This document shows, piece by piece, positions 8,811 through 16,732 of a stretch of DNA of 36,199 nt; position 1 is the stretch's first letter; each line of letters starts with the position of its first letter. The stretch is from assembly GCA_002790095.1 (NCBI GenBank), contig PFUL01000027.1:1-36199 (forward strand). Reading direction: 5' to 3'. The notes under the pieces are model-generated. The model had not been told where the DNA came from. It ran no database searches and saw nothing but the letters and a program-made list of their open reading frames with translations. The stretch comes from Elusimicrobia bacterium CG_4_9_14_3_um_filter_62_55. GTDB taxonomy: Bacteria; Elusimicrobiota; Elusimicrobia; UBA1565. The position numbers and the translations under genes are program-made.

Positions 8811-9064
8811 GTGGAGGCCTTCCATGTCATGAGCGCGGTCAAGATAGTGATGATGACGGTTAGAACTGTTATGGCGATGGTCATGCAGTGCATCTCCCGA
8901 CTAATTCGTATCAATTTCTGATCGTGTTCTTCTCGGTCTCGACGGTAGATTTCCTCAAGCAAGAAGTCGGTGTGAACATTGGTATCTTTGGTGTGGTCGT
9001 CATATTTCTCGATCAGATCATCCTTGCTCATTTTCCGCAAGTTGGCATACTTTGGCGCTTTCAT
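8807..9064 (-). CDS. small tail-anchored membrane protein
   Basis: An 85-aa protein from ATG 9064; a longer reading would need a TTG and runs into hsdR-remnant sequence. The soluble N-terminal part has a LRKMSKDDLIEKYDDHT motif and a charged helix (EEIYRRDREEHDQKL). It is followed by one C-terminal hydrophobic helix (MTIAITVLTVIITILTALMTW), so it is probably tail-anchored in the inner membrane. Similar short proteins are common beside restriction systems. It is coupled by ATGA to the DUF7309-like gene. It could place that partner at the membrane, which is inference. Confidence 0.6.
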   Translation of the reverse strand: MKAPKYANLRKMSKDDLIEKYDDHTKDTNVHTDFLLEEIYRRDREEHDQKLIRISREMHCMTIAITVLTVIITILTALMTWKAST

Positions 9065-9079
9065 AATTTCTCGACATCC

Positions 9080-9194
9080 TTCATGCGATCTGGCCTTACG
9101 GCACGAGGTCGGGGCCGTGGGATACGGTGCAGCCAAGGTTGTCGAGTCACTGGAGGCGAGCCCCTGTGACTTCGAATTCGGTGCAGCGAGTCAT
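9080..9194 (-). pseudogene. decayed hsdR 5' fragment (copy 1)
   Basis: The ATG at 9194 overlaps the Abi-gene stop as ATGA, exactly as intact hsdR overlaps DUF4276. Translation gives MTRCTEFEVTGARLQ, a stop, LDNLGCTVSHGPDLVP and another stop. This parallels the HsdR N-terminus residue by residue, including VxHGPDLxP. At DNA level 9100-9194 aligns with 4781-4878 at roughly three-quarters identity with one 3-base gap; similarity trails off near 9080. The two in-frame stops make it non-functional. It marks where hsdR once began, directly after the Abi gene. Confidence 0.88.
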
Positions 9195-9991
9195 GACTTC
9201 GTCTGAATATGAGTCTCAAATAGGAATGTTGCTAGTGTCGCTGCTGCGCCTACAGCGAGTTTCGCATGACGAGGTTTTAGCGTGGAAGCCTTTCCGTGCT
9301 TGCCATGGCCCGTTCCGTAAAGGTTTCGCAATTCGGCAAGCCCTTGGCAAACCGTGCCGAGATTATTGAGAAGACGCTTAATTGTATTCGCGCCTTTTGC
9401 GGAATCGGGAATTTCATTTGGAACAAGCTTTAACTCCTTCATAGCCATTTTCATGAGCGCAGGGATATCCGGTTGCCCTTCGACAGGGGCTTCTCGCTCT
9501 GCAAGGATCGTCTTGCAGCATGTCTCTATCAGTTCCTTCGCTGTGCCGATTGCAAGGCTTGGATCACAGTCAACGGCGTTCTCCATGCGCTGGATTTGGT
9601 CAGCAAGATGATTAGCGTCGAGCGCCTTCGCGTGATTTTTTAACGGCTTGAGGGCAGTGGACCCCGCAAGTAGCCGTGAGGCAATCTGACGGCATCTCTC
9701 CCCCAGACTCTTGTTCTCTGGAGTTTGATGCTCTGTCGAGGTAGATGCGTACTTCACGAGTTCGAGCAATAGTTTCCCAACGACAGGGTCCGACTCGAGC
9801 TTCCAGAAAGCCCGCAGTTTATTGGCTTTCGAGGTGCCTCCAATCTCAAATCTTTCGGAGTGGATGTCCATCTCGACGGCTTCGCCAATGAATTCACTGA
9901 AAGTCCGATCGGAAAATGTCAACACATACCCAGACGACATTCCGAAATACTGTTCGAGATCGCGCCTTTCAGTAAAGCTGAGTGAGCTCAT
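9191..9991 (-). CDS. abortive-infection family protein (AbiJ-like N-term, HEPN C-term)
   Basis: A 266-aa protein with ATG 9991 overlapping the hsdS stop as ATGA. The N-terminal 80 residues (GYVLTFSDRTFSEFIGEAV, then SKANKLRAFW) match the AbiJ-type N-terminal domain. The C-terminal half has the Abi_C pattern ELIETCCKTIL followed by LRNLYGTGHGKHG. Arg222-X6-His229 there fits the HEPN ribonuclease motif. HEPN effectors of this type cleave RNA and arrest growth on phage infection; that role is inferred. It immediately follows hsdS and, judging by the remnant overlapping its stop, once immediately preceded hsdR. Its base composition is AT-richer than hsdM. Confidence 0.8.
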   Translation of the reverse strand: MSSLSFTERRDLEQYFGMSSGYVLTFSDRTFSEFIGEAVEMDIHSERFEIGGTSKANKLRAFWKLESDPVVGKLLLELVKYASTSTEHQTPENKSLGERCRQIASRLLAGSTALKPLKNHAKALDANHLADQIQRMENAVDCDPSLAIGTAKELIETCCKTILAEREAPVEGQPDIPALMKMAMKELKLVPNEIPDSAKGANTIKRLLNNLGTVCQGLAELRNLYGTGHGKHGKASTLKPRHAKLAVGAAATLATFLFETHIQTKS

Positions 9992-11280
9992 GATATGGCC
10001 GTTTCTGCGAGATTGTCGACCCGCAGGTTTCCAGAAATCAGCTTCGGTAACAAAGCGTCACGTAGAGCAGCCAATCCCTCCGTCTCTCGGCCGGTCTGAG
10101 TAATGCGCTTTGCGACAGAAGACACGATACCGCCGAATGCCTGAAACACCGGGGTATCAGGTAGAGGGACCAGGAATTGTTCGAAGCATGAAATTGGCAC
10201 GCGTTGCCGGCCGCTTGAACCTGTCATGCTCTGAATTGCATGTTGGCGGAAATCCTCGCTCCGCGCGAGGAGATACCCCCAGTATTTCGGTATGGGGGGC
10301 TTCGGACGCATCACAATGTACTCCGTCGACCCCCATCCTGTCTGGCCATCGGACAAGAAGTCCACGAGCGAGGTCTTCCCATTTTCTAGGCAGGGAGTGA
10401 TGCGAGCAACTAGGGTGTCGCCGTTCTGGAACCGAGAGCCTGAGCCAAACGGCCGGAGATAGGCTCCTGTCGCATGATGGCCTCGTGTCGGCATCATTTT
10501 CATATCCAAGTAGGGAGCCTCGACGCCCTTCTTGAGGGGTCTGGGTGGGTTAAGGTCGACAACCTCGGATAGTGATTTCGCTTGCCATCCCTTCGGAATC
10601 TTCCCCATCGGCGAGTCTAGGAAGGAGTCGGGAAAGAGTGCCGCGATCTCCTCGCTCATGCCCGCGGGCTTGCGCCCCTCCATCTTGGCGCGGACGGGAT
10701 CGAAATCCACGAACCAGGACTTGAAGATGGCGCGGGCCATGGCCTCCAGCGTCTCGTTTATGCGGCGGTTGAGTTCGATCTTGTCGTCGAGGGAGCCGAG
10801 GATGTCTACGATGGCGCGTTGCTCTTGAATCACGGGAAGCCGCAGGCGCATCTTGCGTGCGGAACCCACGTTGAAGTGCTGCTGGACGGCCCCCACCAAA
10901 TGTGAGTTCACATGGTGCACGGCCACAGAGTTGACGTAGTAGGCCAGGAATCGCGGATCAAGATCTGACCCGCAGCGGATAATGACGAGGTCTGAGCAGT
11001 TCGCTTTGGGGAGAGTCGGCGGCACAACCGCGCAGGCACCAGGTTTGCCCGTGCGGACAATGACAACATCTCCGGGGGATAGCGTTGATTTTTTAAGGCG
11101 TGCATGGAAGTCCGGTGAGACAAACTTGAGGTCTTCCCGATTGATGGTAAGCGGGTCGACGTTTTGTGAACGAAGGAATGGGATGCCATCGGCTAAATAC
11201 TCAGAGGCCATCGGTCCAACATAGCCGACAGTGACTTCCGTGGCGACCTCCTCTAACGTGGTCTCCCGCCATTCACTCAT
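9988..11280 (-). CDS. hsdS: type I restriction-modification specificity subunit
   Basis: A 430-aa HsdS of normal length. I chose ATG 11280 (AAGGAG about 11 nt upstream, 8-nt overlap with the YhcG gene) over an upstream TTG. There are two target-recognition halves, each followed by a conserved helical spacer. The first ends with RAIVDILGSLDDKIELNRR and FKSWFVDFDPVRAKMEGR. The second begins WQAKSLSEVVDLNPP and contains the GSSGRQRVPIS element typical of HsdS. It directs both methylation and restriction by recognising a bipartite target. The recognition site cannot be read from sequence. It is coupled to the Abi gene by ATGA. Confidence 0.95.
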   Translation of the reverse strand: MSEWRETTLEEVATEVTVGYVGPMASEYLADGIPFLRSQNVDPLTINREDLKFVSPDFHARLKKSTLSPGDVVIVRTGKPGACAVVPPTLPKANCSDLVIIRCGSDLDPRFLAYYVNSVAVHHVNSHLVGAVQQHFNVGSARKMRLRLPVIQEQRAIVDILGSLDDKIELNRRINETLEAMARAIFKSWFVDFDPVRAKMEGRKPAGMSEEIAALFPDSFLDSPMGKIPKGWQAKSLSEVVDLNPPRPLKKGVEAPYLDMKMMPTRGHHATGAYLRPFGSGSRFQNGDTLVARITPCLENGKTSLVDFLSDGQTGWGSTEYIVMRPKPPIPKYWGYLLARSEDFRQHAIQSMTGSSGRQRVPISCFEQFLVPLPDTPVFQAFGGIVSSVAKRITQTGRETEGLAALRDALLPKLISGNLRVDNLAETAIS

Positions 11281-12334
11281 CGCGCCCAAGCTCCTTCTCA
11301 ATCTCCTTCACCGTCGGCAACTTCGTCTTGAGCTTCTCCGGCAGCGACCGCGTCAACTTATACGCCGAAACCCCAATCGGCTTATGCGCGTCCCTCAGCG
11401 CATACTCGGCGATCAGCTTATTCTTCGACTTGCAGAGAATAATGCCGACGCTCGGCTGGTCGTCCTTATGCCGTAGCCGGTCGTCCACCGCTGAAAGATA
11501 GAAATTCATCTTGCCCGCGTACTCCGGCTTGAACGCCCCCGTCTTAAGTTCGATGACCACATAACAGCGCAGCCGCAGATGGTAAAAGAGCAGGTCGATG
11601 TAGAAGTCCTCGCCGCCGACCTCCAGGTGAACCTGCCGTCCCACGAACGCGAAGCCTACGCCTAGCTCCAACAGGAACTTCTGGATATGGTCGATGAGTC
11701 CCTGCTCCAACTCCCGCTCCCGGGCATCGTCGGCCAGGGTCAAAAAGTCGAAGGTGTAGGGGTCCTTGATGATTTCCTGCGCCAAATCCGACTGCGGCGC
11801 CGGCAAGGCCTTTTTGAAATTGGTGAGCGCCTTGCCCTGCCGCTTGTGCAGGCCCGACTCGATCTGATGCACGAGAACGGCGCGGCTCCAGCCGTGCTCG
11901 AGGGTTTTTTGCGCGTACAAAAGGCGCACCGCGGGATCTTTGATCTTTTGGAGGAGAACGATGTTTTGGCCCCAGGGGATTTGTCCAACAGGTTGTTGGA
12001 CGATCGGCCCGTCGGGATACGCCTCCGCGAACGCCCGCATGTAGAGCAGATTCGCCCGCGAAAACCCCTTCATCTCCGGAAACGAGATGTGAAGATCTTT
12101 GGCCAATCGTGCTACGACCTTGGCGCCCCATCCTTCCTTGCTCTGACGAATCAGGATTCCTCGTCCAATGTCCCAATAGAGCCCAATCATTTCCGAGTTG
12201 GCGGAAAGGGCGGCCTTGAAGCGGGCCGAGCGAACGCGATTCTTTATCTCTTCGAGAAATTGCGGGTAGTCGGGCGGCAGCCCGCGAGGTTCTATCACGG
12301 CCCGTGATAGATTTTTCCGCTTCTTAGACGCCAT
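11273..12334 (-). CDS. YhcG/DUF1016 PD-(D/E)XK nuclease
   Basis: A 353-aa protein from ATG 12334, with AAGGTGG just upstream and an 11-nt overlap with hsdM. The N-terminal DUF1016 region includes LYWDIGRGI near 52-60 and [16 protein letters not shown] near 91-106. The C-terminal PD-(D/E)XK domain shows Asp247 in FYIDLLFYH and ELK at 262-264. This family is common beside type I restriction genes and is thought to be a nuclease, but its cellular role is poorly defined. Its position between hsdM and hsdS, coupled on both sides, suggests co-regulation with the methylase. Confidence 0.9.
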   Translation of the reverse strand: MASKKRKNLSRAVIEPRGLPPDYPQFLEEIKNRVRSARFKAALSANSEMIGLYWDIGRGILIRQSKEGWGAKVVARLAKDLHISFPEMKGFSRANLLYMRAFAEAYPDGPIVQQPVGQIPWGQNIVLLQKIKDPAVRLLYAQKTLEHGWSRAVLVHQIESGLHKRQGKALTNFKKALPAPQSDLAQEIIKDPYTFDFLTLADDARERELEQGLIDHIQKFLLELGVGFAFVGRQVHLEVGGEDFYIDLLFYHLRLRCYVVIELKTGAFKPEYAGKMNFYLSAVDDRLRHKDDQPSVGIILCKSKNKLIAEYALRDAHKPIGVSAYKLTRSLPEKLKTKLPTVKEIEKELGRDE

Positions 12335-13934
12335 ACCCCACCTTCTTGAGGTTCTCGCGGATCGCCTTCTCAAGCGCCGCGGACTCGGCGAACTGATCTT
12401 TGAGTTGGGCCGTCAGACGCTTCATCTTCTCATCGAACGGCTCGCCGTCATCCTCCACCTCTTCCGCGCCCACATAGCGTCCTGGGGTGAGCACATGGCC
12501 GTGCTGCTCGATCTCCTCTAAAGAAGCGCTCTTGCAGAAGCCCGCGACATCCTCGTATTTGCCCGCGCCCTTCTCGCCCCGCCAGGCGTGGTAGGTCCGG
12601 GCGATCTTCTGGATGTCCGCATCGGAAAACTCCTTATGAGTACGGTCCACCAGCGCGCCCGTCTTACGGGCATCGATAAACAGGGTCTTTCCGCGGCGGT
12701 TCCTAAACTTGCCGTTGGACTTGTCCCGCGCTAGAAACCAAAGGCAGGCGGGTATCTGCGTACCGTAGAAGAGCTGAGAGGGCAGGGCCACCATGCAGTC
12801 CACAAGATCGGCCTCGATGATGTTCTTACGGATATCGCCCTCGCCCGACTGGTTGGAGGACATCGAGCCGTTGGCCAGCACGAAGCCGGCCGTTCCGCGC
12901 GGGGCCAGGTGATGGATCATGTGCTGGACCCAGGCGAAGTTGGCGTTTCCCGCCGGAGGGACGCAGAACTTCCAGCGCGCGTCGCCCTTAAGGCGCTCGC
13001 CTCCCCAGTCGCTCATGTTAAACGGCGGGTTGGCCAGGATGAAGTCGGCCTTCACATCGCGGTGCAGGTCACTGTGAAAGGTGTCGGCGTTTCGGGGGCC
13101 TAAGTCGGCCTCGATGCCGCGCAGGGCGAGGTTCATCTTGGCCAGCTTCCAGGTCGTAGGGTTGGACTCCTGGCCGTAGACGGAGATGTCCTTCCTGCCG
13201 CCGCCGTGAGCCAGGATGAACTCCTCGCTTTGCACGAACATGCCGCTTGAGCCGCAGCAAGGATCGTAGATCCGGCCTTTGTAGGGCTCGATCATCTCGA
13301 CTAAAAGCCGGACGATGCAGCGCGGGGTGTAGAACTCGCCTCCCTTCTTGCCCTCGGCGCTAGCGAATTGAGAGAGGAAATATTCGTAGACGCGTCCCAG
13401 GATGTCCTTGGAGCGGTTCTCCTTGTCGCCAAGCCCGATAGTGCTGATAAGATCGATGAGCTCGCCGAGTTTCTGCTTGTCGAGCGACGGCCGTGCGTAG
13501 TCCTTCGGGAGAACGCCCTTAAGCGGGGGGTTCTTGCGCTCGATCTCGACCATGGCGTCGTCGATCAGCTTGCCGATCGTCGGCTGCTTGGCCTGGGCTT
13601 GAAGCGTGGACCAGCGCGCCTTGGGCGGGACCATGAAGACATTGGCGGCCTTGTATTCGTCGGGGTCCTCGATGACCTCTTGCCGATGCCCGGGCTCCCG
13701 AACGAACATGGCCCCGCCGGGGCGGGAGACCTCTTCGTTGAGAAAGCTTCGATGTTCTTCGAATGCGTCCGAGATGTACTTGAGAAAGATGAGGCCGAGA
13801 ACTACATGCTTGTACTCGCCGGGGTCCATGTGCCCGCGCATCTTGTCGGCGGCCTGCCAGAGCTTCTCCTCGAAGCCGAGGCTCGCGCCGTTGTTTTTCT
13901 TTCCTTCTTTCTTTCGGGTCTTTGCGCGAGCCAT
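12324..13934 (-). CDS. hsdM: type I DNA methyltransferase (M) subunit
   Basis: A 536-aa N6-adenine methyltransferase. It starts at ATG 13934, overlapping the HTH-gene stop as TGATG, with AGAGGA upstream. The N-terminal HsdM_N domain ([19 protein letters not shown]) precedes the SAM-binding motif [11 protein letters not shown] near 222-232 and the catalytic NPPF at about 302-305. Two HsdM plus one HsdS form the methylase that protects host DNA; HsdR joins for restriction. It is complete, with no lesion seen. Confidence 0.96.
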   Translation of the reverse strand: MARAKTRKKEGKKNNGASLGFEEKLWQAADKMRGHMDPGEYKHVVLGLIFLKYISDAFEEHRSFLNEEVSRPGGAMFVREPGHRQEVIEDPDEYKAANVFMVPPKARWSTLQAQAKQPTIGKLIDDAMVEIERKNPPLKGVLPKDYARPSLDKQKLGELIDLISTIGLGDKENRSKDILGRVYEYFLSQFASAEGKKGGEFYTPRCIVRLLVEMIEPYKGRIYDPCCGSSGMFVQSEEFILAHGGGRKDISVYGQESNPTTWKLAKMNLALRGIEADLGPRNADTFHSDLHRDVKADFILANPPFNMSDWGGERLKGDARWKFCVPPAGNANFAWVQHMIHHLAPRGTAGFVLANGSMSSNQSGEGDIRKNIIEADLVDCMVALPSQLFYGTQIPACLWFLARDKSNGKFRNRRGKTLFIDARKTGALVDRTHKEFSDADIQKIARTYHAWRGEKGAGKYEDVAGFCKSASLEEIEQHGHVLTPGRYVGAEEVEDDGEPFDEKMKRLTAQLKDQFAESAALEKAIRENLKKVGYGV

Positions 13935-14122
13935 CAAATCCTCTGGTACTTTGTCCCGCGCGCTTTAAGTACCTCGGTGCGCAGGAAAATCCAAGCCTCG
14001 TTGCCGCCGATCTTGCCCCAAGGCTTGAGCTTGCCCTGCCCGATCCATGAGTAGAGGGTAGGCCGGCTGATTTTAAGAAGCTCGCAGGCTTCCCGGGTGC
14101 TGACGATATCTTGTGGGCGCAT
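13934..14122 (-). CDS. excisionase/MerR-type HTH DNA-binding protein
   Basis: A 62-aa protein from ATG 14122 (66 aa if TTG 14134 is used). [20 protein letters not shown] is a clear winged-helix HTH_17 motif: the acidic residue before the second helix, then a recognition helix and a wing ([11 protein letters not shown]). Proteins of this kind are phage excisionases or small regulators. As the first gene of the hsd operon it may act as a control protein that times expression of methylase and nuclease, which is inference. A TATATT -10-like hexamer (14143-14148) lies upstream without a good -35. Confidence 0.8.
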   Translation of the reverse strand: MRPQDIVSTREACELLKISRPTLYSWIGQGKLKPWGKIGGNEAWIFLRTEVLKARGTKYQRI

Positions 14123-14199
14123 GGGAATATTCAACCAAATTTAATATACCGGTAAAACTTTTGCAGGAGCGTCTCGGGGGGATTCTCGTCCCCGTTGCC

Positions 14200-14228
14200 T
14201 TGAAGGCGCCTCGGGACGCGGGTATACT
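14200..14228 (+). promoter_or_regulatory. sigma70-type promoter for leaderless gene at 14235
   Basis: TTGAAG (14200-14205), a 17-nt spacer and TATACT (14223-14228). The expected transcription start is at or next to the ATG at 14235, so the mRNA would be leaderless. No ribosome binding site is present. Confidence 0.65.
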
Positions 14229-14234
14229 GTGAAG

Positions 14235-14774
14235 ATGAGGCTGATTTTCGCGCTTGCGATCCTGTGTTCCTTTTGTTCCGCGCCTCGCGCCGAGGACCGC
14301 GACGAGACCTACGAACGGTCGAAGTACATCGCTCCCGCCCAACTGGACGGCAGCCATTATCTGTTCGATCATAACGGCCGTCCGACGCGGGCTCAGAAGA
14401 AGAAGGACGAAGAAAAGGCGGTCAAGAAGAAAAAAGAGGAAAAGAAGCGCAAGAAGCTCACGCATAAGCCGCGCAAGCGCCGCCCTAAGAAACCGGTTTC
14501 GAGCAAGAGTTCCAAGGAGCGCAATCCTCCCGCTTCGAGCGAAACCGCTTCCGAGGATTTCCCTCCCGAGGACGCGCAAGAACCGCCCGACGCGCAAAAA
14601 CCGTCCGACGCTCAAGAGCCGCCCGACGGGCCTCCCCAGGGGGGGCAGGGTTTGGACTACGGGGCGGTGAACGTCGAAGACGATCAAAAGGTCGCGATTC
14701 CCGGCGGCAGCGGGGCGGCGACCGAGGAGCCTTTCCGGCCGAGTCCGCCGGAGTCGGAAGGAGCCGACGAATAG
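14235..14774 (+). CDS. secreted Lys/Pro-rich protein of unknown function
   Basis: A 179-aa protein with a signal peptide (MRLIFALAILCSFCSAPRA, cleavage likely before EDR). A short acidic region is followed by a very Lys-rich block (residues about 55-95) and then a Pro/Glu/Asp-rich tail with imperfect repeats of the type DAQEPPDAQKPSDAQEPPD. It is low-complexity and probably disordered; no enzyme motif. The ATG at 14235 was chosen over GTG 14229 because it sits 6 nt after a good -10 hexamer. The Lys-rich stretch could bind anionic cell-wall or outer-membrane components, which is speculation. Start of a two-gene plus-strand unit. Confidence 0.7.
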   Translation: MRLIFALAILCSFCSAPRAEDRDETYERSKYIAPAQLDGSHYLFDHNGRPTRAQKKKDEEKAVKKKKEEKKRKKLTHKPRKRRPKKPVSSKSSKERNPPASSETASEDFPPEDAQEPPDAQKPSDAQEPPDGPPQGGQGLDYGAVNVEDDQKVAIPGGSGAATEEPFRPSPPESEGADE

Positions 14775-14784
14775 GAGCCGCGTC

Positions 14785-14973
14785 GTGAAGACGCGCTCTC
14801 GACTCGCGCTTCGTTGGGCCCTGTTCTTTTCGGCGGGCTCTTTTTTCCTTTATTTCGTGTTTATCGACAGCGGCTCGATGTCCGCGCTCGGTGGGTTTTT
14901 CGTCACGGGCGGGCTTTGGTATTGGCGTGAGCGCCGCAAGATGCGGGAACTGGACGCCCCGCGTCCCCGATAA
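14785..14973 (+). CDS. small membrane protein
   Basis: A 62-aa protein from GTG 14785 with AGGAGCC upstream, 10 nt after the previous stop. There are two hydrophobic segments (WALFFSAGSFFLYFVFI and MSALGGFFVTGGLWYW) and a basic C-terminus, as in a small inner-membrane hairpin protein. Its 3' end overlaps the convergent histidine-kinase gene by 71 bases. No recognisable family. Confidence 0.6.
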   Translation: MKTRSRLALRWALFFSAGSFFLYFVFIDSGSMSALGGFFVTGGLWYWRERRKMRELDAPRPR

Positions 14974-15676
14974 CCTGCGGCAAAGTGAAGCGGAAGGTCG
15001 CGCCCTTCCCCGGGGTGCTTTCAGCCCACATCATCCCGCCGAGGATTTCAACGAACGACCGCGCCAAGGGCAGACCCAATCCCGTTCCGTCCTCGCGTTG
15101 TGCGCCCTTCTTCCCCTGCACGAAGTAGCGAAAGACGCTCTTAACTTCATCGGGCGACAGGCCCGGGCCGGTGTCGGAAACCGAGAAGACGACGCTGCCC
15201 GCGAGATCCCGGGTCCCCCTCTCCACGGAAACGACGATCGCGCCCCCTTCGGGCGTGAACTTCAGGGCGTTGGAAATGAGATTGGTCAGCGCCTGCACGG
15301 TTCGTTTGGAGTCGGTCAGGACCTGCGGGAGATTTCCGCTCGCGCGGACGCTTAGGGTGATCCGTTTGTGTTCGGCCCAGGGCTGCAGAAAGAGAACCGT
15401 GTCGCAGGCGATGCGGGTCGGATCGCTCGCACAGGGCTTCATGCGCATGCGGCCGGCCTGAATTTTGGAACTGTCCATGACATCGTCGATGAGCAAATTG
15501 AGCCGTTCCGCGTTGCGCAGCGCGACCTCCAACAGGTGATTTGACGGGGATTCGACCGCATTCCCTTCCTGTTCCTGCAGCAGCTTCAGCGCGCAGAGAA
15601 TCGAGGTCAACGGGGCGCGGAGTTCGTGGGTGAGGAAGGCGGCGGTCTTGGAGCGGTTGTCGGAGTTCGGCGTCAT
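14903..15676 (-). CDS. soluble orphan sensor histidine kinase
   Basis: A 257-aa protein from ATG 15676 with GAGGGC upstream; upstream in-frame residues run into promoter sequence. The HisKA domain starts almost at the N-terminus, with the H-box FLTHELRAPLTSIL (His17). The HATPase_c domain follows with the N-box NLISNALKF, G1 DTGPGLS and G2 GTGLGLPLAR. No sensor, PAS or membrane segment is present, and no response regulator gene is adjacent. It must therefore take its signal from a partner protein or be an output-splitting kinase. It is divergent from the COG0523 GTPase gene. Confidence 0.88.
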   Translation of the reverse strand: MTPNSDNRSKTAAFLTHELRAPLTSILCALKLLQEQEGNAVESPSNHLLEVALRNAERLNLLIDDVMDSSKIQAGRMRMKPCASDPTRIACDTVLFLQPWAEHKRITLSVRASGNLPQVLTDSKRTVQALTNLISNALKFTPEGGAIVVSVERGTRDLAGSVVFSVSDTGPGLSPDEVKSVFRYFVQGKKGAQREDGTGLGLPLARSFVEILGGMMWAESTPGKGATFRFTLPQVIGDAGRPVPASCGAHANTKARP

Positions 15677-15736
15677 GCCCTCAGCATAATGCGCGCGGCA
15701 GGCTGAAACACGAAGAGATATCGAAGAATCCTCGAT

Positions 15737-15765
15737 TTGCTGTAAATGCAACTATTTCCTATATT
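15737..15765 (+). promoter_or_regulatory. promoter with overlapping palindrome for the COG0523 GTPase
   Basis: TTGCTG (15737-15742), a 17-nt spacer and TATATT (15760-15765). The ATG at 15773 is 7 nt further, with no ribosome binding site, implying a leaderless mRNA. The -35 box overlaps a small palindrome TTGC-N7-GCAA (15737-15751), a plausible repressor site. It does not match the GTTGATAA palindrome of the zinc-uptake operon. Confidence 0.6.
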
Positions 15766-15772
15766 TTTTACA

Positions 15773-16732
15773 ATGCGAACACCCGTTACGATCCTCTCGG
15801 GCTTTCTCGGCAGCGGAAAGACCTCGCTGTTGAACCATATTCTCGCGGGACATCCCGGGGCTCGCATCGCTGTCTTGGAAAATGAATTCGGGGAGATCGC
15901 CGTTGACTCCGAATTGATCTCCGCGGTGCAGGAAGACGTCATCGAACTGACCAACGGCTGCGTCTGCTGCAGCGTTCGAGGCGACCTGACAACGGCGTTT
16001 GAAACGCTTGCGGCCCGCATGGAGGCGGGCGATCGGTTTGACCGGGTGCTGATCGAGACCACCGGTCTCGCCGATCCCGGGCCGGTGGCTCAGCTGTTTT
16101 TGATCGAAGGGGCGGCGAAGCGGCATTTTCGTCTCGACGCAGTGCTCACCGTCGTCGACGCCCGGCAGGCGCTCGACGGAGTCGACGACCGAGGCGAATC
16201 CAAGGCGCAGATCGCGCTGGCCGATGCGCTGATCGTCAATAAAACCGATCTGGCTTCCCCGCAGGAGCTGGATGGACTCGAACGTTGGTTGGGGGCGATG
16301 AATCCCGGGGCGAAACGCCTGCGCGCCAAGCACGCCGCCGTCGCTCTCACGGAGATTCTCGATATCGAAGCGTTCGATCTTTCCCGGGCGGCGGCGAGCG
16401 CGGAGCATGCCGAGGCGGGATTCGAGCACGATGACGCGATCGGGTCGGTCGGCGTGCGGGCGTCGGGCGATCTCGATCGGGACCTGTTCATCGATTGGAT
16501 CGCGGGGGTTCTCTCGGAGTACGGGCCGCGGATGCTGCGGATAAAAGGAATCCTCGCCTTTCCCGGCGCCGACAAGCGCTTCGTATTCGAAGCGGTGCAA
16601 ATGCTCAACGATTTGCAGGAGGGGCGCGCCTGGGAGACGGCGGCGCGTGAATCCAAAATGGTGTTTATCGGCACGGACCTTGACCGCGCGGCGCTGCAGC
16701 GCGGGTTCGCCGGCTGCGTCAGGTTCTCTTAA
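15773..16732 (+). CDS. COG0523 (CobW/ZigA-like) G3E GTPase metallochaperone
   Basis: A 319-aa protein. Walker A GFLGSGKTS spans 10-18, the hallmark metal-binding GCVCCSVRGDL follows with ENEFGEIAVD ahead of it, then ETTGLADP and the guanine-specificity motif NKTD. The C-terminal CobW_C domain ends near FIGTDLD. COG0523 GTPases deliver metals to client proteins. Location opposite a ZnuABC operon points to zinc handling (ZigA/YeiR-type) rather than cobalamin. ATG 15773 was preferred over ATG 15746, which would place the promoter inside the gene. The 3' end overlaps znuB by 14 bases, convergent. Confidence 0.9.
   Translation: MRTPVTILSGFLGSGKTSLLNHILAGHPGARIAVLENEFGEIAVDSELISAVQEDVIELTNGCVCCSVRGDLTTAFETLAARMEAGDRFDRVLIETTGLADPGPVAQLFLIEGAAKRHFRLDAVLTVVDARQALDGVDDRGESKAQIALADALIVNKTDLASPQELDGLERWLGAMNPGAKRLRAKHAAVALTEILDIEAFDLSRAAASAEHAEAGFEHDDAIGSVGVRASGDLDRDLFIDWIAGVLSEYGPRMLRIKGILAFPGADKRFVFEAVQMLNDLQEGRAWETAARESKMVFIGTDLDRAALQRGFAGCVRFS

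Noticed and set aside
1804-14122. Prophage or transposon as the vehicle of the defence island
   Set aside because: No integrase, transposase, terminal repeats, tRNA attachment site or phage structural genes are visible; the excisionase-type HTH protein alone is not enough.
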